64,000 nt of DNA from Symbiodinium natans (lineage: Eukaryota > Sar > Dinophyceae > Suessiales > Symbiodiniaceae): positions 186,001 to 250,000 of the forward strand of contig CAJNDS010002264.1 in the NCBI GenBank assembly GCA_905221605.1, read 5' to 3'. Shown here piece by piece: positions 12,463 to 23,800 of the stretch (positions within the stretch are counted from its first letter, which is position 1; every line of letters starts with the position of its first letter). The notes beneath the pieces were generated by a model. It saw only the letters and a list, made by a program, of their open reading frames with translations. It made no database searches and was not told the DNA's origin. A program made the translations under genes and the position numbers.

Positions 12463-13061
12463 GGCGTCTCCAGAAAAGAGTGCTGTCACAGTGCTGGTAT
12501 TTTTTCTTGTTTTTGCGCTGCTTCGCTAGTGCTCAGGGCGCCAGGGCTCATCAGTGACGCGCCCTAGATGCAACGGAAGAACCCCGTCATGGCTCGTGCT
12601 TGTGAGGTCCTTTGTTCGAGCAGCAGCTCAGGTCAGTGCGGTGCGAAAGCTGGCGTCTCTCCGTCTCTCCCCCAGTTCCCGACTGTCCCCCAGCAACCAA
12701 ATTGCATGCACTGCACCCTTTTGTCGTGCTGCGCCGAACAGCTAGCCGAGCTACCGGGTGAGATGGCTGGGGGAGTTCGGCCTGGCGGGCTGCAGTCTCT
12801 TTCCTGCTTCGCCGGTGCAGTTTGGAGCAAACCTTAAAACAAGAATGGCAGCGTTCTCATCGTGGCTATCGTGCCTGAACCTGTAAGACCTTAAGGCTTG
12901 CTACTAGTAGATGGCGGCAGCTTCCTCCGGAGTCGCACCAGCAAGGCGATCATTCAAGCAGCATTGCCCTCTGGCCAAGCCCCCCCATTCTGCACTCGAC
13001 AGGTCAGCGTAGTGTAAAGCATTCGCCGACAAGGGAAAGTGTCCAACCACCACAAGACTCA
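12463..13061. other. 3' region of the peroxiredoxin gene and 5' region of the channel gene
   Basis: No coding exon is visible. Because the peroxiredoxin upstream has an in-frame UGA, this is where a SECIS element would be expected. I found no stem-loop that convincingly has the AUGA...AA...GA core. One weak stem (GTGGTG pairing with CACTAC, minus strand about 13050-13000) is flanked by GTGA and TGAC but lacks a proper apical AA. Confidence 0.4.
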
Positions 13062-15068
13062 CTAGACCTCATCCAAAGCGGTCTGAGGGAAGGTGCGAGC
13101 GGCCACCTCTGGACTGAAGCTACGCACTTCTCTACCAAGCAGTCATGAATTCGCAAGCATGTACGCCATGTACAAGACGTGTCAGTAGGCTCGGCACAGA
13201 GTTCCAAAACCTCAGGGGCTGTGTAACGGCACATCTGCAGTCCAGCTCCTTGCCGCTTCCTGCAAAAGATGAAGAAGCGCATGAGTCCAAGTGGCTTCTC
13301 CACCTTGCCATCTGCATCGATGAGTATCGCCCAGCGCCCCGCAGACACCTCAGATGTCGATGCGACCGCAGCTTCCAGCGTTATTAGCGCCAGCATTGAT
13401 ATTCGCAGTTCATTCGCCAAGGAACGCCGAGTGCCGTCGACAGAGACAGCGCCTCGCAGAGGAGTGGGAAGGTGAACCTCAGATTACAGGCCAGGGTAGG
13501 TTCGCACAGTATGCCAGAGCGCATAGGCCGCAGGCGAAAACTTTGTGGCAAAGGCTTGGTTCTCACTTTGAGAATCGCCGGAACCTGCTGGGGCTACACA
13601 TGTGCGGTGCAGCCGCAGTGGCGCAGCAAATCAGCATCACCTTTTTCGCTCGTCGTGCTTATCCTCCATGCCGGCAGTGGTGCAACGTGAGTTTCTGCCA
13701 AGCTCGGGACTCGCCCCAACAAAGTACCCGAGCTGGAGGACATCCCGACGCTTCAAAAATGCCGCGTGACCAAGACTAGCCGAAAGGAACCGACGAGCAG
13801 TGGTGTTTCCCGCGGGCCAATGCAGTGCCGCTTTGCCCTCTGCTCAACTGATGAGCATCAATCATTCAGGCCCTCCTGTCATGTGTGTCGTGTTCTGGAC
13901 ATATCATCTGTGCTCAGCGAGCCCTCCGTTCTCGTTCTTTTTGCGGCCAGGAGCAGATCAACTCCTGCTTGAACCAAGCCTGTTTCCAACACACCGACTC
14001 ACCCATCGATACTGTGTGGTGATGCACAATGCTCAGCAGCAATCCCTGTACGAAGATCAGACGTGAGCCACAAGGGAGCCAACCTAAAGGAGCCGTTGCA
14101 GGATGTAGGCATGGGGCTCCAACCTGCGTCACAAAAAGCCCGGGCCACATTCCAGGTCGAACCCGGAGACGACGCTGACTCTCTTGTGAAGAGGTGCGGG
14201 CAAACGCATGTCGTTGGCGGTCCTCATCCCAAAGATGGCGGATATGAAGCGAATTCTGTTGACCCTATTCGATGCGCAGATAGCTTGGCAGCATCTCTCC
14301 ATCGGCGGCCACTTGCATGCAGTCGTGTATAGCCGATACTCGTCTCCCGTGGATGCACGCTAGTTGCTGAAGACTTGCAAGGCGCGCGCTGACCGTCATC
14401 GCGGTATCTCCCCCGATTTGTCACGCTGCTTCGGTGCGTGCGGCACGGATTCTTTGGAGCACACTGCCATTGAAACACCAGCCCAAGCGTCAACAAGCGC
14501 TGGAGGCAGCAGACTGCTGGCACGAGCAATCGCTTCACGTATTCTTCTGCACAGACCAGATTTGAACAGAGCAAGCCATAATGTGTTGTTAAACATGGCC
14601 TTCGCGCATGTCCTTGTTCCGTATGATGCACTACAGTTGTTGGACACTCACTGCCAGCATTGCCAGCGCTGCGGCTACAACTGCAAATAGTCGAATAGCC
14701 CAGGAATGCAAGAACTTCAAGCGAATCAAGCAGGCGCCTCCCATAATGTTGATGTTCTTCTCAGCGTACTTGTCAAGCAAAGACTGGAAGCCTTGCCCCT
14801 CAGCAGTTCAGCCCGGGGTGTCTGCCTTGCGCCAGCTCACAGCGCAACAATGACTCCAGAAGCAGGCTCGCACCTTGGGGTAGAACCAAATCAACGTTTT
14901 CTTTCCCGAGTCCTTGAGGCTTTTGAGAGTCACCTGCCACGCAGGCCAGGAATGAGGCCTTCAATTTCGGGAAGCTGGTAAAGAGTCAGAGGATGTCACA
15001 GGCCGCGCCTCGTTCCCCAAGTGATCTCGCACACTGAAGTCCGGGATTGCATCCCCAGCACTAGGCAT
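13062..15068 (-). CDS. PrxQ/BCP-type peroxiredoxin with selenocysteine (UGA) at the peroxidatic position
   Basis: Seven exons join in frame without a gap: 15068-15009, 14933-14874, 14825-14738, 13584-13542, 13477-13426, 13348-13296 and 13131-13062. They total 426 nt, or 141 residues plus a stop. The protein runs from MPSAGDAIPDFSV through 'TLIWFYPKADTPG', then TGA, then 'TAEGQGF'. It continues with 'SENQAFATKFTFPLLCE' and 'AGRWAILIDADGKVEK' and ends TALDEV. These are the ordered hallmarks of the PrxQ/bacterioferritin-comigratory family, which reduces peroxides with thioredoxin. The TGA falls at residue 46, exactly where the catalytic Cys of PxxxTxxC belongs. Pro39, Thr43 and the C-terminal Arg106 are kept. 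The resolving Cys five residues later is Gln, so this would be a 1-Sec type. Donors are GC at three introns and GT at three; all acceptors are AG. The start is the first ATG and precedes 'AGDAIPDF'. A TGC-to-TGA null mutation is the alternative. Confidence 0.85.
14808..14810 (-). other. In-frame TGA at the catalytic cysteine position (putative Sec codon)
   Basis: Exon 14825-14738 reads GCA GAC ACC CCG GGC TGA ACT GCT. Reading stays open and strongly conserved on both sides, so TGA replaces the peroxidatic Cys codon of the PrxQ motif. Sec at a redox-active Cys is the normal context for selenoproteins. No SECIS was confirmed. Confidence 0.75.
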
Positions 15069-17040
15069 GACGACCGTGTGACACACAAAAAAAACCTGAA
15101 AAATCAAGACCCCTCTCTGCGTACGATGGTGACCGCTGATGCATCATGCAATACTTTGGCCACGGTCATGTCAGTTGGGCGGCGAGGCGAAGCTGTGGAA
15201 GTGTAGCGACTAACAGTGGACTAACAGTTTAAGAGTTTAACCCAGCGGTTTCCGTCAAGGCCCCCAAGGCAACCACAAGACCCCACTCCAAAACAATAAA
15301 AACAATAAGGTGAAGCCGAATCCAAGAGGCATCCCCTCATTCCGACTCAATCCGGCTCAGTCCGGCTCATTCCCTCATTCCGGCGCGCATTCCCTTTCCT
15401 TGCTCTTTTTTCGACGTGCTGGGCAGGCACAAAGTGGACGCGCAAGCGGCGATCTTCGGCAAGAGCCGATGCCTGCAGTCCAGCCCAATGGCTCAAGGAA
15501 TCCTAGGAACTCCTCTAGGGACTCCTCTAGGGACTCCTCTAGGGACTCCTCTAGGGACTCCTCTAGGGACTCCTCTAGGGACTCCTCTAGGGACTCCTAG
15601 GGCAGCTGGACTCGATGAGACAGGCATTCGCCAAGAGGCCGAGAAGGATCCAGGCAAGGGCTTTGCACCTGAGATCTGTTTACATGATTTTACATGAGCC
15701 TTGAAACCACGCAGAGGCGAAAGAGCACAACCAAGCGAGTTGCATGAGCTCTCGCGTCGCTTCATGTCCTCGTGATGGCTATCGTATTTGGAGCCGATAT
15801 GCAGCCAGTCGTCGCTGGAACCTTGCATGTCAACAAAGCCTGGTCAAGCAGCTCCAGAACTGAGGAAAATTCGTTAACAGGATGTCTGAAGGTTTCAGGC
15901 CGCGACTTCTAGGAGCAGAGGTCTTTCTGCGAGACTCCCCTGCCCAGCCTGCTTGCAACATGTCAAATCCCTTCAGGCCCTTTTTGACGGTGCACTGCGT
16001 GGGAGGCTTGCCTAGGCCAGTGCGCGAAAGGTTGGGCTGAAGACCTTCGACAACCGCCAGTAGCCTCGGCTCTGCAAGTTGAAACTGACAGTCAGCGGTT
16101 GGGCCAATCAGCCCAGCTAACTGAACTAACTTAAGCCAGAACATGCTGAATTAACAAACGTGCTCTGAGGCGTACAGTTTTTCTACAAATAAACATGTGA
16201 GGCGATGCCACGCAACGTGCTGCTGGGCCTTTTCACGGAAGGGTCGGCCCCCCACGAGCGCATGATCTTGCCTGTGCTTGCAGCGCACACATGCGCACCT
16301 GTTCCTGCTCGAAATGCTCAAGCACGCCCTGTCCTGCCACACCATGCTGCACTGCCAACAGGCCCACGCCCTGCTCCATTGCCGGTGCTTCAGGCGGCAT
16401 GTCCTCGTCGCTCGACACTTCACCTTGGGCCAGCAAGCAAGGATTCGCTTCTCGTCTTTGCCAACCCATCAAACCTGCGTCCCTAAGAATGTACAAGTGG
16501 GGTGTCCGGAACCGGACCGTACCCGCCAGAGCTTGAGTCAGAACTCGGTCGAGTTGAAAGTTCTTTCTATTTTTGCAAGTGCTCTCGGGAATCAACATAT
16601 TCGAATCAAAAACCGAAACTGGTCTCATATAGAACAAGCAGAATTGCAACCCAAAATGTCGAACTCGCAGCTCGAGCGATTTGCATGTCGAAGTCTACCT
16701 AGCCGGGCCTCTGGAAGCAGACCCTTTTTCAACATGGTGACTTGGTATTCTGTGGCAGTGTACCCACCGTCGCTGCCGCTTGGTTATCTTTGGAAATGTA
16801 CCTACCGCATCGTACCGTGTGAAGTACACATGTGCCCAGCCGCTGGGTTCGTGGAAGTGTACCTACCGCCGTGGTCATTTGGCTACGCACGGGCTTGCAG
16901 GCATGATCGGATACTCGTTTTGCTTCTTGAAGGCCGAGGCGGGTGTAGGGATCAAACTATGGCCCCTGCTGGAATCTGAGAACTAAAAAGGCCCAGAAAC
17001 GGATCTGCCCGCATACGGAGTGTAAGCAAAACTCTCATGA
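15069..17040. other. Mostly unassigned stretch
   Basis: Apart from the 12-bp minisatellite, I see one possible minus-strand exon at about 16460-16240. It reads through 'VSSDEDMPPEAPAMEQGVG' and 'VLEHFEQEQVRMCALQAQ', an acidic helix-like segment with no recognisable family. A short motif, TGTACCTACCGC and variants, occurs three times at 16760-16870. Nothing else is supported. Confidence 0.3.
15509..15600. repeat. 12-bp minisatellite (ACTCCTCTAGGG)n
   Basis: Seven full units and a partial one lie head to tail and are essentially identical. The unit length is a multiple of three, so all frames stay open (RDSS on plus, GVPR on minus). I do not take either as a protein. Confidence 0.95.
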
Positions 17041-18320
17041 CATGAGATCATGTTCTTATCTGCTCCAAGGTTCGGGACTCGCTGTCCACATCCCAGGCAT
17101 CTGCACATCGCTCATCCAGATCCCCAGCCAGCCTATCCCAGTAAGCGGCATCCGTGTACCTGTTGTCTCGCACTCTGATCTGGAGCCAGCTATGGAGTCT
17201 ACAGGTATTGCGCCTCAGAGCATCGGAAAACGCGTCTTTTCTCAGCCAAGATGCCACACCAAACCCGACGCGTCCTGCTTATCCCAGATGTGCTCGACGG
17301 TGTCCTGCCAATGCCCTGTGCAATGCAGAAAGTTGTTGACGGGAACTGCAGTAGGTGCGGTGTGACAGGGTCCTCGTAAAGGTACCCAGCTGCAGAGTCC
17401 AGGCGGTCGTTCCGCTCGTAGTGGGGCGCCTGCCGTGACAAAGGAAACCCGAAAGTCCCGGTGAGCATCCCGAGAGTTCTCGCCTTTTCGATCGGCATAG
17501 GCAGATCGTCGTCATCCAAGGGCAGTGGGAGGTGACGTCCTGGCTGAGTCTGTTGAACCGACGCTTGCTGGGCTCGCAGACTCTGACAAATTTTGACTTG
17601 AAGTCCTTCATTATGCTCAGAGTCAGAGCTGCCGCCTGAAACCAGCAAAGGCAGCGCACCCAGCATTTTCAAACAAGGGCACAACAATAACCTCTGGGCT
17701 GCAGTTGCCTTCTTCGTGCGCACACCTCCAAGCACCGGTCGCTTTTGAGATTTTTGAGAAAGCGAAAACAAGGTTTCGAGTTTCTCTGCTGAGTGTCAGT
17801 CATCATCTGCCGGCGAAGCTTCGGGGATTGCGCTCCAGACCTTGGGGTTTTGAACCGTCCGTCGCGTTGCAATTGTGGACCACGTAGCCTCGGGCTCAGC
17901 ACCTTGAGCGCTTCCCTGGCTGCTCCTTCTGCGCCTCCAAAGACAAACGCTTCCGCGTACAGCCCTCCATCCAAGCTACGAGATGAGATCCTCTCCGTGT
18001 CCCTCCGTCTCCTCGGCTTCTTTGGCTTCTGCTTTTGCTTGGCACTGTGCCTTGGGCCTTTTGCCTTGGCGTCTGATGGTGTCCATATGTTTCCAATCCC
18101 GCATGCCGGTCCGAGCATGTCTGGACCGAGCTGCGCCCTCTGAGCGCCGCGAACATGGCGGTGACGGGATTTTGTGAATCGGCACCGCGGGCCTCGCCAC
18201 AAGCCCAGGGCCCACAACATGGGTCCAAGATACTGTGAGCTGTCACATGCCGTCACGGCATCGCGTGTCCTCATGTGGAGGTGAAGCTGCCAGTGCTCGC
18301 CTTGCACCAGGCACTGCACC
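17036..18320 (-). CDS. Unassigned protein, several probable exons
   Basis: Minus-strand stretches with protein-like composition occur at 17257-17036, 17660-17330, and between 18320 and 17850. The first contains 'ASWLRKDAFSDALRRN' and 'DAAYWDRLAGDLDERCADAW' and then a stop. The second contains 'QPGRHLPLPLDDDDLPM' and 'ERNDRLDSAAGYLYEDPVTP'. The third contains 'VQCLVQGEHWQLHLHMRTRD', basic KQKQKPKKPRRRR-type clusters and 'LDGGLYAEAFVFGG'. They could be consecutive exons of one gene, with the first its C-terminus. I do not recognise the family, and splice sites were not resolved. Confidence 0.35.
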
Positions 18321-18544
18321 TTCCTTCCAGACACATGTTTCTGATTATAAAGCCAAAAAAAGGAAGAAAAAAAAAAAGCAGAGCAAAGAAAACGGCACAA
18401 CGACGGAGCACCTGCCCTGCCCTCCAGGCAAGCGGGGGAGGGATCGCTGCAAAGTCGCGAGTGCTTCGCAAGCGGCATGCCGGAGCAATCCCGAGCCTAT
18501 GGTGAAGTAGAAGCAAATGCTAGCAGCAAACTGCCAGCAACACT

Positions 18545-19100
18545 GTCTACTTCGTGTCGAGAGCGGCCGCAATAGCATGCATAGCATGCCCAAGCCTCTT
18601 CACGACTGAAGGGGGCCTCACAGGCCCATCCAGCTCTACAACAAGGCGGTGCAAGGATCTTGACAATATCTGACAGTCCGACTGCCAGAGTTCAGGCTCT
18701 GGCAGTGTGCAGCGACGTATCGCGGACAGAATGGCCGACCGGCTTGTGCCCACGTTTCCCTTAACACAAAGCCGTGTGTGTGCTGCATCAGTGCTGCAAC
18801 CATCTCGTGGCCTTGGGCAGGGCTGGTGGCGGATTCAGCTCCCAAACATCCTCGGACGTGCTTGAATGCATGCCGAACATTTTCCTGTATCTAGTAACAT
18901 ATGAAGACATGACAGACTCACGGGTTCATCACATGCTCGCCTCCCGAGCCTGCACGCGAGGTACAGTGCAGGCTGAGGCGCGGTGCGCTTGGTTTCTGAT
19001 GGAGCCCAGGAGATGAGGCACCGAGCAGCACGAGGAACCTGAGCATGCAAACAACGATCAATCCAACACTAGACTCCTCCATACTCAGGCCATACTCAGT
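18545..19100 (-). CDS. Possible exons of an unassigned protein
   Basis: The minus strand reads 'LHRLVVELDGPVRPPSVV' and 'GHAMHAIAAALD' near 18690-18547, and 'GHEMVAALMQHTHGF' near 18820-18770. The segments are helix-like and amphipathic but unassigned. They may belong to the gene at 17036-18320. Confidence 0.25.
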
Positions 19101-19861
19101 CCGCCACCGCTGCATCCACCAAGACCTCGAGAACCGGCAACCATCTAAGTCTTTATGAGCAACCAGTAACTCCTGACATCTCATGTCTCATGCGGCTATG
19201 CTGGCCTCCTTCCACGGCACGCCATGGTAGCCAGAAATGACCTTCACTGCTGCATCCTGATTGGTTCGTGCAGAATTCGCAGATGGAATAAGAACTCAAC
19301 CCTTCCCTACGGCCCTGAGGCCGATCTCCTGGCTGGCCGCACGTGCCAAGCACGTCAAGCCACGAGCAGCGGTGCCCTGGAGCTGCGATGCTTTACAATG
19401 CTGAACAGCCGCAGTGCTCACATGTACTCACAGATGCAAAATTCATGCCCCAAAGGATGCCGAGACAAGCCTAGACAATTCTGCCAAGGGGCTCGTCCTC
19501 GACGGAAGTGGAAACATGAGAAGAGCTCTTTCCTTCAGCTCAGAGCAGGCAATTGTAACCAAAATCAACGCAGTTTCTCAGTCACCTAAGAAGCTGAGCT
19601 GGCAGCTCCACGGCCGGCTTGAAGAATGCTCGAAGGTCAGGCACATGCAGTTGCTCAGGAATACCCTGCAGGGGGTCTCTCAGTCCCCAGGGCCCTTGGG
19701 CAAATACTGCGGTTACTGCTCCTGGACCAGAAGCAGCGGAGTTTCAGCCATGGCCTTCAGCATGAACTAGATGCATGGTCAGCGCTGTCGCTCAGTGCAT
19801 CAAGTTGGGGAAGTGTCGACAAGCTTGCCAAGTACGCATGACATCGCATGACCACATAGTT

Positions 19862-19883
19862 GGGGGGGGGGGGGGGGGGGGGG
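19862..19883. repeat. Homopolymer run of 22 G
   Basis: An uninterrupted G22 tract lies between unassigned sequence on the left and the 3' region of the phosphatase gene on the right. The stretch 19100-20870 otherwise shows no supported exon. Confidence 0.95.
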
Positions 19884-20879
19884 CGGGGCTCAAGATTTTC
19901 AAGTGATGCCGCATGCATACGTGCATGTACGTTCTGTCGCTCTTTTTGGGAAAAGCATCTGGACCGTCCTTCGAATCACATCTCTCTTGTCTCCGTCTGC
20001 TGCCATTCTGCGCATGCCAGAACAGGTGCTGTGTAACCGACATGGAGCAGCCAGGGTTTGAGCCACGCCACCCGAGAAAGATGTATCATGTCAGCCTGAG
20101 CATGGGCACCATCAAGGCATACCGCGGGTTGAATAGGTTTAAGCTGGTGATGCATGCGAGCTGAACCTTAAAATCCTCCTATACCCTGTACTACGCCCGA
20201 ATGCAAAATAGGAATCCTGTACAGCCGGCAAGGAATTAGGGGACGTTCTTGAAGAAGTACGCTGCATCCCTCTAGCTCTAGCTCAGCCAACATGCAGCAT
20301 AGCCAAGATTTTCTCTGGGAGCTGGAGGCTGCAATTGCTGCAATGACCCTTGTAGCTTGAGGAAAACAGGCGACATCAAGCTGCAGCCTGTGCCAGGGTA
20401 CAGTATGTCTAAAGTCTAAAGAGTCTAAAGTTTGGCCGCTGAGCTTGTGTAGCCTATGCAGCCTGCAACAAGGGGACAAGGACAGCTTCCACATCCTCGG
20501 CTGGGGGTGCATTCTCAATGGTCTGGGCTGCCCAGCTTCTGTACACAAGATTGTGAACTCAAGGGGCCCCTTGGTGGGCCTTGGTGCCACTCGCCCGGGC
20601 TGACATTGGAGTCATTGGAGCTCCAGAGACTATGTCGTCGCATGTTGTCGTGCCAGAATGTGCCCCCCAATAACGACTTGAAGCCCAGGGCTCCCGAGAA
20701 TGCTCAAGGATGCTCAAGGTCTCCTTTTGGAGTCCGGCCACCCCTTCCGCCCCCAAGGATGCCAAACTGAAAACCATCTTTGACAGAGTGGCCTGGGGCA
20801 TCGCCCAGTGAAACGGCAAGCATGTCATCTCTCCGGCACTTTGTCCGACCTCCTGAGTCGAACGCGCTCGCACGGGCTT

Positions 20880-23800
20880 GCATATCTCCGCTTCGGCGGC
20901 AGCAGTCCTTGCAATGTGGACCAAGCCGACGGTGATGTCATCGACCACGGCGCCGCCCTCTTCACGGATCCAGCCTTAGAGCACCATGGAACCATGAGCT
21001 CGCAGACTCGAGGAAGCGAAGCATTGCCGGCTGGAGCCCCGGCAGCCCTTTGCGCATGCAAAGCTAAGCCGCGAAACGATCCCAAGCTTCTTTGGCCAGC
21101 AGCCCCGCTGCTTGCTCGCTATGTTCTGCAGGCCGCGTGCTGACGAGGTCCACGGCCTGCACGGGGCGGTCGAAAAATCAGCGGTTTAGTAGTCTGTCGG
21201 TTGTCACTGGGCTGACAACTTGACAGCTTTGACCCTACGGCCGACGGCAAATCAGTGCTCTTTGAGGCTCTGCCACCTTCCTTTGCAATCCGTCTTTCGA
21301 GACCCAGCTGTACCAAAATTGCCGGAGGGAGCACGCACAGCAGCCCCATCCGATCACACAACAAGCGGCCCGGCCTGTTGAAACTTCTGAAATACGAATA
21401 GACACCAAAGTAAAGATTAACGGTATACGGTATACTCGTCAACCCCTGGCATTGATGACTCCTTGGAACGGCAAAAAGAAGACCAAGGGAATGGCCGCAG
21501 ACGATGCAGCACCCCTGGTTGCGCACACGGTGCCTTTACCCAGCCACAACAAACAGAAGGGAGGTTGTTTTTTGTTCGTAGTCACGTAATCTTTCAACCG
21601 TCTTTTCAACAGGACAAGCCGGGTCCGATGCCTCAGGACATCGTGAGCTTAACACACCGAATCTCTAGCAGAACTTCCCGCCATCCCGCCCCACCTCTTG
21701 GGAAGTGATGAACTCCCACACGCCGTCGCTGCAAACAAGCAACAGCTGCTCTGCCCCCTTCTGGAGCTCCACCCTCAAAACATCCATGTAGCCTCCTACC
21801 GGTCTTGGCACAAGGTGCTTCCTTGAAAGCGCTAAGCTGCGAGCGGAGTGATCTCGGGCTCGCAGGTAATCCCACACTGCTCATGACCTCATCTTGTGCA
21901 GTATGAGCCCAATATTGCCTAATCAAGCAAGCATGCAAGCAACGAAGCTAAGAACCAGCCCCTCTGCTGCCTGGCTGCCAACAAGATCACCAAGACACCG
22001 TGACATGTTCAGGCCCGGATATCTTGCATTTCTGGCCTGGAAGAAGCCGGTATTGCAACTTGCAACGTGGCGATTTGCTGAATCATGCTGAGTGGCATAA
22101 ACTCGGTGGTTAGCGTAGCCATCGAAGACCTCTGTGGAGAGCAGGTGAGCGGTCACAGCAACTGCACATGCAAACACCGCATGTTTTGCACATTTGTGCG
22201 CGTCGGCAATGGCCAAGGTACCACCCTGCCACCATTTTTTTCGATTCGCTCGCGCTCGCCCTGAGACGGCCAGGGGGCCGACAAGGAGGATTGAGGACAT
22301 CTGAGGGAAAAGGAGGAGGAAGGATGCATGGTCTAGTCAGTCTAGTCCATGCAACAGCCCAAAGGCGTCGAACCTTGTCTGCCCTTTTCGACGTTTCGGC
22401 CTTCAGGTTGGGCTTGTGGTCTTTGGTGACGGATGTACCGATCCACTGGCCGCCTTAGACCAAGGCACCTGCAGCTTGTAGCCTCCCGAAGCACCTTTTA
22501 AAGAGTGAAGATGACTGATGCCAGGGGGCCTTTCTTTACGCCAAACGCAGCGGTGCTGTCGGCCTCACTGTCGGGACGTTTCGAAGACCTCCCTATTTCG
22601 CCACATGCTTCATCCCTCCTTCTTGCCCTTCACTACAACGCCATCTCGGCTCAGCAACCACATGGGCGATGGTCAGCTTCTCGTGTAGATGATCCTGATT
22701 GGCAAAACAGCACATGTCGACAGAAACTTTTGCGTTCCAGCCTTGCCGTTTTCAAACTGCAGCAACCCACAAGCCCACACATTTCATACTTTTGGCGCAA
22801 AATCATTTGGGCATTGTTGTGTTTTCGTTGTCGTATGGCAAATAGCGTACTGTTGGCCTGACGAAGGATGTGCTCTTGGTGCACATTCCGTACTGGAACT
22901 CGTGCTCCCGCCTGGGTCCTGTGCACTTTTTGAGGTTTACACCGTTTCATACTGTGAAGATGTGGGTGGGGCGCACTTTCCCGCATTCGGGTTCCTGGAT
23001 GGGTTGTCATCGTGAGTCCTTTCTAGGGGGGGGGGGGGTTGCATGTATGGATGTTCCAGAAACTATTTCCTCTACTGTTCCCACCGTGTCCCATATGTAC
23101 GTTTGCTGGACATACCGAGTCTACTAAGACTAGAGTTCCAAAGAGGAAAAGCAGAACTTGCGTGGCATGCATCTATGATAATACAAGGTGAACCCAGTTC
23201 TTTGCAAAGTTATACTAGTGGTGAAGTGTGTTTCTCCCACACATGCGACAGGAACATACAAGCTTAAGACTGCACTTTTATATTTTCAATTACGCGAAAA
23301 TCGTGCGACTGAACAGTCCGGTTTGCGAATAGGACTCTCTACCCAAAGCCATTTCTACATCTATGCTTAGCCGGCCTGAGAAGCCTGCTACTCGGTACTT
23401 ACTATATGGCGGCTACTTGTTGGCGCAATCACCAGTCGGAGAGGCCTGCTGGCCGCTGTATGGCCTCTATCATCTGTCCTATCGATCCTGTTTCCCGTCC
23501 TGCTATCTCTCCTCGTATCTGTCCTCTGGCCTGTCTCCTGTCCTGCTATCTCTCCCCTCATTGCTGTCTCGCTGAGTGGTAGCAGAGCGCTGTTGCCTGT
23601 GATTGTTGCTTGCGGGTGCATGTGAGCGAAGTTGTCCTGAAAATCTAACCACCCCACTGAGGCTGGGGAAAGTTACAACATGGTATCTCATTTGATATTT
23701 CCAGCAAGCGGCAAGGAAGCACACAGTGGCAGTAGTGCCAGACATTTGCGCGCTCAGCGTTTTCATCTTGTCTGCAGCTGTGACCTGGGTGGTTGCTAGT

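Noticed and set aside
12540-13050. Candidate SECIS stems starting at minus-strand ATGA or GTGA motifs
   Set aside because: None had both a paired helix of adequate length and an apical AA with a matching GA; at best one weak six-base stem.
13004-13420. A single 138-codon minus-strand frame across the peroxiredoxin 3' exons
   Set aside because: It reads through an intron. The conserved C-terminus ('SFSPEVAARTFPQTALDEV') lies in another frame after 13132, and the spliced model matches the family.
15310-15828. RDSS or GVPR repeat proteins from the 12-bp minisatellite
   Set aside because: Every frame of a 12-bp repeat without stops is open; the flanks are not protein-like on either strand.
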